A stretch of 5,266 nucleotides of DNA from Planctomycetia bacterium (GTDB lineage Bacteria; Planctomycetota; Planctomycetia; Gemmatales; Gemmataceae): NCBI GenBank assembly GCA_005773755.1, contig SXHE01000622.1:1-5266 (forward strand), in the 5' to 3' direction. Of this stretch, positions 1-5,266 are shown one piece after another. The translations under genes and the position numbers were made by a program. The notes below the pieces were generated by a model. That model did not search any database and was not told the DNA's origin. It saw only the letters and a list, made by a program, of their open reading frames with translations. How positions within the stretch are numbered: position 1 is the first letter of the stretch; every line of letters begins with the position of its first letter.

Positions 1-668
1 GGCACATCATGAGCCACTACGCGGCCCACTGGGTCACGGAGTTCGTCGTCGCGCTCGGCTACAAGGCCGACGTGGTGAAGCGGTTCTTCGTCGAGTACTC
101 GCAGCTCATCGGCAGCCTGTCGGTGAACCTGGGGCGCGGCGAGATCACCCAGCACGAACAGGGCGGCGTGGACTGGACCGTTCACCTGATCGACACCGGG
201 CTGAACACCAACACCGGCGGGCGCGTGAAGCGCGTGACCCCGTGGGTGAAGGACGAACCGTTCATGCTCACCTACGGCGACGGGGTGAGCGACGTGGACG
301 TGCAGGCGCTCTTGCGGCACCACCGCGAAACCGGCAAGCTGGCGACCGTGACCGCGGTGCGCCCCCCGGCCCGGTTCGGCGGGCTGGAGTTCGACGGCCC
401 GCTCGTGCGCGCGTTCACCGAGAAGCCGCAGACCGGCGAGGGGTGGATCAACGGCGGGTTCTTCGTGCTCGAACCCAAGGTGCTCGACTACATCGGCGGC
501 GACGACGAGAGCTTCGAGAACGACGTGCTCCCGCGACTGGTGGCCGACGGCCAACTGGCCGCGTACAAGCACGACCGGTTCTGGCAGTGCATGGACACGC
601 TGCGCGACAAGCGCCAGTTGGAAGCGCTCTGGCAAGAGGGCCGCGCCCCCTGGCGCGCCTCCGCCTAA
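1..668 (+). CDS. rfbF: Glucose-1-phosphate cytidylyltransferase, 5'-truncated by window edge
   Basis: Makes CDP-glucose from CTP and glucose-1-phosphate, the entry step of CDP-6-deoxyhexose synthesis in the cytoplasm. The reading frame is open to the left edge (first full codon at 3, His-Ile-Met-Ser-His-Tyr), so the ATG at 9 is internal. By comparison with the roughly 257-residue family, about 35 residues are missing, including the nucleotide-binding GGxGTRL signature. Numbering from the Met at 9, visible family blocks are DTGLNTNTGGRVKRV (62-76), YGDGVSDVD (89-97), the WINGGFFVLEPKV block (146-158) and FWQCMDTLRDK (191-201). Asp91 and Asp196 sit where the family's metal-binding aspartates are expected. 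The usual Pro in the last block (WQPMD) is Cys here. TAA at 666-668 is followed 27 nt later by the next start. The family is clear; specificity for CTP rather than dTTP rests on these blocks and the neighbouring dehydratase. Confidence 0.93.
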   Translation, partial: HIMSHYAAHWVTEFVVALGYKADVVKRFFVEYSQLIGSLSVNLGRGEITQHEQGGVDWTVHLIDTGLNTNTGGRVKRVTPWVKDEPFMLTYGDGVSDVDVQALLRHHRETGKLATVTAVRPPARFGGLEFDGPLVRAFTEKPQTGEGWINGGFFVLEPKVLDYIGGDDESFENDVLPRLVADGQLAAYKHDRFWQCMDTLRDKRQLEALWQEGRAPWRASA

Positions 669-669
669 C

Positions 670-689
670 GCCGCTTGCGGCCTCGCGAG
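670..689. repeat. Intergenic palindromic repeat, copy A
   Basis: This copy lies directly after the rfbF stop. It holds a perfect 5-bp inverted repeat, GCCGC-TT-GCGGC (670-681), which can fold as a GCCG stem with a CTTG loop. Aligned without gaps it matches 1684-1703 at 17 of 20 bases, so the rfbF/rfbG and rfbG/methyltransferase gaps carry the same element. There is no T-run after it, so a classical intrinsic terminator is unlikely in this position. A dispersed short palindromic repeat or an mRNA-processing or stability hairpin is more plausible. Confidence 0.6.
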
Positions 690-690
690 G
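687..690 (+). promoter_or_regulatory. Ribosome binding site GAGG for rfbG
   Basis: GAGG lies 5 nt before the ATG at 696, which favours that start over the in-frame TTG at 675. The TTG lies inside the palindrome and has no purine-rich stretch ahead of it. The site is the right half of a perfect 10-bp palindrome, CCTCGCGAGG (681-690), so it could pair with the left half. Confidence 0.6.
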
Positions 691-695
691 GAAGC

Positions 696-1682
696 ATGAA
701 CGGATTCTGGCAAGACCGACCGACGCTCGTAACCGGCGGCACCGGCCTCGTGGGGGGCTGGGTCGTCAAACGGTTGCTCCGCGCGCAGGCCGACGTGGTG
801 TGTCTCGTGCGGGACTGGATGCCGGAGAGCGAGTTCGTCCGCGGCGGGCTGATGCAGCAGGTGAAGGTCGTGCGCGGCGACGTGTGCGATCAAGCGCTGC
901 TCGAGCGCGTGTGCGGCGAGTTCGAGATCGACACAGTCATCCACCTCGCGGCGCAGACGCTCGTGCCGGTCGCGAACCGCAACCCGGTCGCCACCTTTGA
1001 GAGCAACATCGCCGGGACGTGGGCGCTGCTCGAGGCGTGCCGCCGCAGCCCGAAGGTGAAGCAGATCGTCCTCGCGTCGTCCGACAAAGCCTACGGCGAA
1101 GCGGAGAAGCTGCCCTACGACGAGAGCACCCCGCTCCAGGGCCGGCACCCCTACGACGTGAGCAAGTCTTGCGCGGACCTGATCGCCCAGAGCTACGCAA
1201 CGACTTACGGCCTGCCGGTCGCGATCACGCGGTGCGGCAACTTCTACGGCGCGGGCGACCTGAACTGGAACCGCATCGTGCCGGGTACGATCCGCTCGGT
1301 GCTGCGCGGCGAGCGCCCGCTGATCCGCTCCGACGGCACGCACATCCGTGACTACTTCTACGTCGAAGACGGGGCCGCCGCGTACCTGATGCTCGCGGAG
1401 AAGCTCGCCGCCGACCCGACGCTGCGGGGCGAGGCGTTCAACTTCTCTAACGAAACGCAGGTCACGGTCCTCGACCTCGTGCAAATGCTGCTCGACCAGA
1501 TGGGTTCGCGGTTGGTGCCCGACGTGCGGAACGAGGCGAGCCACGAGATCAAGCACCAGAGCCTGAGCGCGGCGAAGGCCCGCGACCGCCTCGGCTGGCG
1601 ACCGCTGTTCACCCTTGAAGAAGGATTGCGCCGCACGGTCCCCTGGTACAGCAGTTTCCTGGCGACGCGGAAAGCCGCTTGA
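696..1682 (+). CDS. rfbG: CDP-glucose 4,6-dehydratase-like SDR protein
   Basis: Predicted to convert CDP-glucose to CDP-4-keto-6-deoxyglucose with tightly bound NAD+. This gives the 4-keto intermediate needed by the C-methyltransferase, epimerase and reductase that follow. It is an extended SDR of 328 residues. The Rossmann motif is VTGGTGLVGGW with G14, G17 and G20; HLAAQTLV lies at 83-90; ASSDKAYG (127-134) carries the dehydratase-type Ser-Asp-Lys; and the catalytic pair is Y153 and K157 in HPYDVSK. RDYFYVEDGAAAY (218-230) and NFSNETQVTVLDLV (249-262) are further family blocks. It is shorter than the classical enterobacterial RfbG (about 357-360 residues) and has GGTGLVGGW instead of the usual GHTGFKGSW, so it is a divergent subgroup. 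A GDP-mannose or dTDP-glucose dehydratase is possible from the fold alone, but adjacency to rfbF argues for CDP-glucose. The ATG is chosen for its GAGG site; a TTG at 675 would add seven residues. Confidence 0.85.
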   Translation: MNGFWQDRPTLVTGGTGLVGGWVVKRLLRAQADVVCLVRDWMPESEFVRGGLMQQVKVVRGDVCDQALLERVCGEFEIDTVIHLAAQTLVPVANRNPVATFESNIAGTWALLEACRRSPKVKQIVLASSDKAYGEAEKLPYDESTPLQGRHPYDVSKSCADLIAQSYATTYGLPVAITRCGNFYGAGDLNWNRIVPGTIRSVLRGERPLIRSDGTHIRDYFYVEDGAAAYLMLAEKLAADPTLRGEAFNFSNETQVTVLDLVQMLLDQMGSRLVPDVRNEASHEIKHQSLSAAKARDRLGWRPLFTLEEGLRRTVPWYSSFLATRKAA

Positions 1683-1703
1683 AGCCGCTCGCGGCTTCGC
1701 AAG
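1681..1703. repeat. Intergenic palindromic repeat, copy B
   Basis: A perfect 8-bp inverted repeat, GAAGCCGC-TC-GCGGCTTC (1681-1698), begins within the rfbG TGA stop (1680-1682). It probably folds as a 7-bp stem with a CTCG loop. The 1684-1703 part is the second copy of the element at 670-689 (17 of 20 bases). No T-run follows, and the next gene starts 19 nt after the repeat, so transcription probably continues through it. Confidence 0.65.
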
Positions 1704-1712
1704 TAACGAACT

Positions 1713-1716
1713 GGAG
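1713..1716 (+). promoter_or_regulatory. Ribosome binding site GGAG for the C-methyltransferase
   Basis: GGAG lies 5 nt before the GTG at 1722. It decides this non-ATG start, which is also where the zinc-binding N-terminus begins (MTPACRSC). No in-frame ATG exists before the zinc cysteines. Confidence 0.6.
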
Positions 1717-1721
1717 CATAC

Positions 1722-2948
1722 GTGACCCCCGCTTGCCGCTCGTGCGGAGCCGCTCCGCTGACCAACGTGCTCTCGCTCGGCGAAACACCGCTGGCGAACG
1801 CGCTGCGCGACGCCACCGACCTCTCCGCGCCCGAGGCGACGTTCCCGCTCGACCTCGCGGTGTGCCCGCGGTGCGCGCTCGTGCAGATCACCGCCGAGGT
1901 GCCGCCGGACGATCTGTTCCGCGACTACGTGTACTTCTCGTCGTTCTCGGACACGATGCTGAAGCACGCGGCCGAACTCGCGGGTGAGCTCGTTGGCAGC
2001 GAGAAGCTGGGCGCGAACAGCCTCGTCGTCGAGGCCGCGAGCAACGACGGCTACCTGCTCAAGAACTACGCCGCGGCCGGGGTGCCGGTGCTCGGCATCG
2101 AGCCGGCACGGAACATCGCCCGCGTCGCGGTCGAGCGCCACAACATCCCGACCCGCGCGGAGTTCTTCACGCAAGAGTACGCTTCGCAGTTGGTGAGCGA
2201 GGGACTTCGCGCCGACGTGTTTCACGCGCACAACGTGCTCGCGCACGTCCCCGACCTGAACGGTTTCGTAGCCGGCGTCCGTACCCTACTGAAGCCCACC
2301 GGCGTCGCTGTGATCGAAGCCCCTTATGTGAAGGACATGCTCGACCACTGCGAGTTCGACACGATCTACCACGAGCACCTGTGCTACTTCTCTCTGACCG
2401 CGCTGGACGCTTGCTTCCGCCGGCACGGGCTGACCATCCGCGACGTGAAGCGCGTGCCGATCCACGGCGGCACGCTCCGCCTGTACGCCTCGCCCTCCGC
2501 TTCCGCTGTTGCCGGCACCCGTGTCACGGCGCTGCTCGCGGAAGAAGCGGCGTGGGGCGTCGGCACGCTGGAGCCGTACCGGGCGTTCGCGGAGCGCGTG
2601 ACCGAGATCAAGCGCGGCCTGCGCGCGCTGCTCGCACAACTGAAGGCGAGTGGCAAGCGTATCGCCGCCTACGGTGCCTCCGCGAAGGGGAGCACGCTAC
2701 TGAACTTCTGCGAGATCGGCCCGGACACGCTCGACTTCATCGTGGACCGCAGCACCGTGAAGCAGGGCAAGTTCACGCCCGGCACGCGGCTCCAGATTCA
2801 CGCGCCGGAGAAGTTGCTCGACGACATGCCCGACTACACGCTGCTGCTGACGTGGAACTTCGCCGACGAGATTCTGAAGCAGCAGGCCGAGTACCGCGCC
2901 CGCGGAGGCAAGTTCATCGTGCCCGTTCCGCTGCCCCGCGTGGCTTAG
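1722..2948 (+). CDS. Sugar C-methyltransferase (TylC3/NovU/TcaB9 type)
   Basis: Predicted to move a methyl group from SAM to the carbon next to the keto group of a nucleotide-4-keto-6-deoxysugar, giving a branched sugar. The 408 residues match the usual family length. Three parts are visible. The N-terminal zinc-binding module has C5xxC8 and C48xxC51. The central class I SAM domain has motif I VVEAASNDGYLL (102-113). The C-terminal domain of C-methyltransferases has HGGTLRLY (248-255) and GASAKGSTLLNF (318-329). The YHEH block (Y216, H217, E218, H219) matches the catalytic Tyr-x-Glu-His reported for TcaB9, the tetronitrose C3-methyltransferase. Known relatives act at C3 (TylC3, TcaB9) or C5 (NovU); the sequence alone does not settle which applies. 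Here the nucleotide carrier should be CDP because rfbF and rfbG precede it. The GTG start has a GGAG site; the stop is TAG. Confidence 0.9.
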   Translation: MTPACRSCGAAPLTNVLSLGETPLANALRDATDLSAPEATFPLDLAVCPRCALVQITAEVPPDDLFRDYVYFSSFSDTMLKHAAELAGELVGSEKLGANSLVVEAASNDGYLLKNYAAAGVPVLGIEPARNIARVAVERHNIPTRAEFFTQEYASQLVSEGLRADVFHAHNVLAHVPDLNGFVAGVRTLLKPTGVAVIEAPYVKDMLDHCEFDTIYHEHLCYFSLTALDACFRRHGLTIRDVKRVPIHGGTLRLYASPSASAVAGTRVTALLAEEAAWGVGTLEPYRAFAERVTEIKRGLRALLAQLKASGKRIAAYGASAKGSTLLNFCEIGPDTLDFIVDRSTVKQGKFTPGTRLQIHAPEKLLDDMPDYTLLLTWNFADEILKQQAEYRARGGKFIVPVPLPRVA

Positions 2949-2951
2949 AAA

Positions 2952-3019
2952 CCAAAGGACAGAAATCCGAGGCCAGAAAGAACCAAACTCGGCCAATCCT
3001 TCTCTCCTCTGTCCTCTGG
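2952..3019. repeat. Inverted repeat with A-rich left arm and pyrimidine-rich right arm
   Basis: The 77-nt gap between the methyltransferase stop and the epimerase start differs sharply in composition from the genes on either side. Its outer arms, CCAAAGGACAGA (2952-2963) and TCTGTCCTCTGG (3008-3019), are complementary at 11 of 12 positions. A second pair, CCGAG (2967-2971) and CTCGG (2988-2992), can form an inner hairpin. The span 2997-3017 has 20 pyrimidines in 21 bases. No T-run follows the right arm, so it is not a standard intrinsic terminator. It may be a dispersed repeat or a leader structure controlling the next gene. Confidence 0.6.
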
Positions 3020-3025
3020 CGTCTG

Positions 3026-3559
3026 ATGCTGTTCCTCCCCACCGAGTTGCCGGGCGTGTTCGTGATCGAGGTGGAACCGAAGGGCGACGCGCGCGGGCTG
3101 TTCGCGCGGACGTACTGCGCGGAGGAGTTCGCGTCGCGCGGGCTGTGTACGGCGTGGGCGCAGTGCAACGTGTCGTTCAACGCGAAGGCGGGCACGCTCC
3201 GCGGGATGCACTGGCAGGCCGCGCCGCACGAGGAAGTGAAGCTGGTGCGCTGCACCGCGGGCGCGGCGTTCGACGTGGTGGCCGATTTGCGCGTCGGTTC
3301 GCCGACGTTCAAGAAGTGGATAGGGGTGGAACTGACTGCCGCGAACCGACGGGCGGTGTACGTTCCCGCCGGCTGCGCGCACGGCTTCCAGACCTTCGTC
3401 GAGGGCACGGAGCTGTTCTACCAGATGTCGTCGGTGTACGTGCCCGAAGCGGCGTGCGGGGTGCGGTGGGACGACCCCGCGCTCGATATCGAGTGGCCCG
3501 CGTGTGCGGGCCGCGTGATCGCCCCGCGCGACCTCGCGTTCCCGGATTGGCCCACATGA
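3026..3559 (+). CDS. rfbC: dTDP-4-dehydrorhamnose 3,5-epimerase family protein (RmlC-like)
   Basis: A cupin-fold epimerase that inverts C3 and/or C5 of a nucleotide-4-keto-6-deoxysugar. At 177 residues it is close to the usual 180 or so, and the N-terminus TELPGVFVIE matches the family start, which supports the ATG at 3026 although the frame is open upstream. Catalytic features are present: LRGMHWQ with H62 (the family base), VPAGCAHGFQT (113-123) with H119, Y132 in LFYQMSSVY (the family acid), VRWDDPALDIEW (146-157), and D169 near the C-terminus as a candidate dyad partner. No dTDP-glucose genes (rfbA, rfbB) are in the window, so a CDP-linked, C-methylated 4-keto sugar is the likelier substrate. 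Related enzymes such as NovW epimerise only one carbon, so single or double epimerisation is open. No Shine-Dalgarno site precedes the start. The stop overlaps the next ATG as ATGA (3556-3559). Confidence 0.88.
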   Translation: MLFLPTELPGVFVIEVEPKGDARGLFARTYCAEEFASRGLCTAWAQCNVSFNAKAGTLRGMHWQAAPHEEVKLVRCTAGAAFDVVADLRVGSPTFKKWIGVELTAANRRAVYVPAGCAHGFQTFVEGTELFYQMSSVYVPEAACGVRWDDPALDIEWPACAGRVIAPRDLAFPDWPT

Positions 3560-4473
3560 AACGCCTGCTCATTACCGGTGCGACGGGCTTCATCGGAGAA
3601 CCGGCCGTCCGGCTCGCGCGCGACCACTTCGAGGTTCACACCGCGTCACGCGCGCCCGGCCCGTCGCGCGCCGCGCACCACACCTGCGACCTGCTCGATC
3701 ACGACGCACCCGCGAAGCTCATTCGGGCCGTGCGCCCGACGTACCTGCTGCACCTCGCTTGGATCGCCACACCCGGTACGTATTGGACCGCACCCGACAA
3801 CCAGAAGTGGCTCGAAGCGTCGAAGCGGCTGCTGGTCGCGTTCGCGCAGAATAGCGGGCGGCGCGCGGTCACGGTCGGCTCGTGCGCCGAATACGACTGG
3901 TCGGCCGCCGGGGTGTGCCGCGAAGCGGACACGCCCACGCGCCCGCACACACCCTATGGCGAGTGCAAACTCGCCCTGGGCAAGTGGGCGACCGGGTTCG
4001 GCCGTCTGCGCGACGTGCCCACCGCGCACGCGCGGCTGTTCTGGATGTACGGCCCGCGCGAGCACCCGGCCCGGCTGGTGCCCTCGGTCGCGACCGCACT
4101 GCTCGCCGGCGCGCCGGCCCTGTGTACCGCGGGCACGCAACGGCGCGACTTCCTGCACGTTGACGATGCGGCCGGAGCACTCGTGGCGCTGCTGAGGAGC
4201 ACGCTCGTGGGCAACGTGAACGTCGGCAGCGGCGAACCGGTCACGGTGCGCGACGTGATCGACCGCGTGGCCCACGCCTGCGGTCGCCCGGAGCTGGTGA
4301 AACTCGGCGCGCGCGAAACCCCGATGGCGGACCCGCCGCTGCTCGCCGCCGATGTGTCCCGTCTGCGCGACGAACTCGGCTGGGCACCCAAGATCGACCT
4401 GACCAGTGGACTGGAACAAACGGTCGCGTGGTGGCGCGCGGCCGGAAGCGAAGGAGCGACCAAATGCGCCTGA
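3556..4473 (+). CDS. NAD(P)-dependent epimerase/dehydratase family SDR, probable CDP-4-keto-sugar reductase
   Basis: An extended SDR of 305 residues. The Rossmann motif is ITGATGFIG with G8, G11 and G14. LLHLAW lies at 64-69; GSCAEYDW (108-115) carries the catalytic Ser109; Y134 and K138 in PYGECK form the catalytic pair. RLFWMYGPREHPARLVP (160-176), RRDFLHVDDAAGAL (196-209) and NVGSGEPVTVRDV (222-234) are the usual substrate-domain blocks. By position after C-methylation and epimerisation, it most likely reduces the C4 ketone to give the finished CDP-branched 6-deoxyhexose; this is inference from context. A C4 epimerase or a second dehydratase cannot be excluded from sequence. It starts inside the previous stop (ATGA) with no clear ribosome site of its own, so translation is probably coupled. 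It overlaps the next gene by 10 nt. Confidence 0.85.
   Translation: MKRLLITGATGFIGEPAVRLARDHFEVHTASRAPGPSRAAHHTCDLLDHDAPAKLIRAVRPTYLLHLAWIATPGTYWTAPDNQKWLEASKRLLVAFAQNSGRRAVTVGSCAEYDWSAAGVCREADTPTRPHTPYGECKLALGKWATGFGRLRDVPTAHARLFWMYGPREHPARLVPSVATALLAGAPALCTAGTQRRDFLHVDDAAGALVALLRSTLVGNVNVGSGEPVTVRDVIDRVAHACGRPELVKLGARETPMADPPLLAADVSRLRDELGWAPKIDLTSGLEQTVAWWRAAGSEGATKCA
4451..4456 (+). promoter_or_regulatory. Ribosome binding site AAGGAG for the CmcI-family gene
   Basis: A strong AAGGAG lies 7 nt before the ATG at 4464, inside the 3' end of the preceding SDR gene. It selects this start over the open frame that continues upstream to an in-frame start codon at 4428. Confidence 0.75.
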
Positions 4474-5231
4474 CCATCGACACCGACGCCCGCACGGTCA
4501 CGGAAGAGACCGCGACCGGCCCGCGCGAGCACCCGCTCGACTCGGCCGCGGCGTTCCGCCTCATCAGCGAGCAGTGGCTCGCGGTCGGCTGGACCCAGAA
4601 GTACACCTACGGCTTCACCTGGCTCGGCCGGCCGATCATCCAACTGCCCGAAGACATGATCCGCATTCAGGAAGTCATTCACCGCGTCAAACCGGACGTA
4701 ATCGTCGAAACCGGCGTCGCACACGGTGGCTCGCTCATCTACTACGCCAGCCTGTGCAAGGCCACCGACCGCGGGCGCGTGGTCGGTGTGGACATCGAAA
4801 TCCGCAAACACAATCGCGAGGCCATCGAGGCGCACCCGCTGGCGAGCTACATCGCGCTGGTGGAGGGCAGCTCGACCGACCCGGCCACAGTCGCGAAGGT
4901 GCGGAACCTGATCCGGCCGGGCGAGCGCGTGCTGGTGCTGCTCGACTCGTGCCACACGAAGGCGCATGTGCGCGCCGAACTTGAAGCCTACGCCCCGCTG
5001 GTCGGGCCGGGGTCGTACCTCGTTGCCACCGACGGCATCATGAGCCAGGTGGCCGGGCGGCCCGGCTCGAAGCCGGGCTGGGAGTGGGACAACCCATCGG
5101 AGGCCTCGCGCGAGTTCGCCGCCACGAACCCGGCGTTCACACTCGAAGAGCCGGGGTTCCTGTTCAACGAGGGGAAGATCGAGCACCACGTCACGCACTG
5201 GCCGTCGGCCTACCTGCGCCGCGTCGCCTGA
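4464..5231 (+). CDS. CmcI/rhamnosyl O-methyltransferase family protein, SAM-dependent
   Basis: Belongs to the family often labelled 'cephalosporin hydroxylase' after CmcI; known or proposed members are SAM-dependent O-methyltransferases, including sugar methyltransferases. The 255 residues show YGFTWLGRPIIQLPEDM (49-65), the SAM-binding block VETGVAHGGSL (81-91), VGVDIEIRKHNREAIEAHPL (107-126) with D110 placed to hold the SAM ribose, LLDSCHTKAHV (159-169), the VATDGIM block (187-193) with D190, and GWEWDNPSEASREF (205-218). D161 and D190 are candidates for the family's metal ligands. Its place at the end of a deoxysugar operon suggests O-methylation of the branched hexose or of the glycan carrying it; beta-lactam chemistry is not supported by any neighbour. 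It overlaps the preceding gene by 10 nt and has its own strong ribosome site, so it may be made at a higher level than the coupled genes before it. Which hydroxyl it acts on is unknown. Confidence 0.85.
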   Translation: MRLTIDTDARTVTEETATGPREHPLDSAAAFRLISEQWLAVGWTQKYTYGFTWLGRPIIQLPEDMIRIQEVIHRVKPDVIVETGVAHGGSLIYYASLCKATDRGRVVGVDIEIRKHNREAIEAHPLASYIALVEGSSTDPATVAKVRNLIRPGERVLVLLDSCHTKAHVRAELEAYAPLVGPGSYLVATDGIMSQVAGRPGSKPGWEWDNPSEASREFAATNPAFTLEEPGFLFNEGKIEHHVTHWPSAYLRRVA

Positions 5232-5246
5232 CACGTCTCGAAGTGA

Positions 5247-5265
5247 GCGGCGCGGCGTCAGCCGC
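5247..5265. repeat. GC-rich inverted repeat after the last gene
   Basis: GCGGC occurs twice in tandem (5247-5251, 5252-5256) and is followed by GTCA and GCCGC (5261-5265). The second copy forms a 5-bp stem with a 4-nt loop; the first could pair as an alternative. It resembles in style, but not in exact sequence, the palindromes at 670 and 1681. The window ends one base later, so a terminator T-run or a longer arm cannot be judged. Confidence 0.45.
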
Positions 5266-5266
5266 C

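Noticed and set aside
9..668. Complete 219-residue nucleotidyltransferase starting at ATG 9
   Set aside because: The frame is open to the window edge and the preceding codons (His-Ile) fit the family; the nucleotide-binding N-terminus is missing because the window cuts the gene, not because it is a short variant.
242..1000. 252-codon open frame on the + strand across the rfbF/rfbG junction
   Set aside because: Frame-shifted shadow of both genes, dominated by Arg, Ala and Gly; the true frames carry family motifs on both sides.
2952..3019. Intrinsic terminator between the methyltransferase and epimerase genes
   Set aside because: The outer arms are separated by 44 nt and the right arm is not followed by a T-run; the downstream genes continue the same pathway.
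2381..3025. Upstream extension of the epimerase frame, giving a 392-residue protein
   Set aside because: The extra N-terminal part is an out-of-frame reading of the methyltransferase gene with Arg/Ala-rich sequence; the RmlC domain starts at the ATG at 3026.
3145..3555. Upstream extension of the SDR frame, giving a 442-residue protein
   Set aside because: The added segment is an out-of-frame reading of the epimerase gene; the Rossmann fold begins right at the ATG at 3556 (MKRLLITGATG).
3646..4419. 257-codon open frame on the - strand
   Set aside because: Antisense to the SDR gene whose Rossmann and YxxxK motifs are intact; no motif, ribosome site or plausible protein composition.
3954..5234. 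426-codon open frame on the - strand
   Set aside because: It lies antisense to two well-supported genes, is rich in Arg, Ala and His without any recognisable domain, and is the kind of long shadow frame common in DNA with G/C at third positions.

Overview
The window is GC-rich, with G or C at most third codon positions, and every gene lies on the + strand in one tight run. The composition, the sugar-pathway gene set and the short GC-rich palindromes between genes fit a Gemmata-like planctomycete. That assignment is a judgement from style, not a database match, and other high-GC bacteria remain possible. No rRNA, tRNA, CRISPR array or transposase is visible, and there is no gene-free stretch over 300 bases.

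Layout: 1-668, 3' part of a glucose-1-phosphate cytidylyltransferase (rfbF), its N-terminus cut by the window edge. 696-1682, a CDP-glucose 4,6-dehydratase-like SDR enzyme (rfbG). 1722-2948, a sugar C-methyltransferase of the TylC3/NovU/TcaB9 type. 3026-3559, a dTDP-4-dehydrorhamnose 3,5-epimerase family protein (RfbC/RmlC-like). 3556-4473, an extended SDR, probably the 4-ketoreductase. 4464-5231, a CmcI-family SAM-dependent methyltransferase, probably a sugar O-methyltransferase. The last three genes overlap (4 and 10 nt), which suggests translational coupling. The gene 1/2 and 2/3 junctions carry related palindromic repeats. The gene 3/4 junction carries a different, A-rich then pyrimidine-rich inverted repeat.

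Inferred pathway: glucose-1-phosphate + CTP -> CDP-glucose -> CDP-4-keto-6-deoxyglucose -> C-methylation next to the keto group -> epimerisation at C3 and/or C5 -> reduction at C4, giving a CDP-linked branched 6-deoxyhexose. It could be O-methylated before or after transfer to a surface glycan. Enzyme families are clear from motifs. The exact sugar, its stereochemistry and the order of the later steps cannot be read from sequence. No glycosyltransferase or exporter lies in the window. The gene set is a coherent accessory surface-sugar cassette; individual families are known, and the novelty, if any, is in the product.
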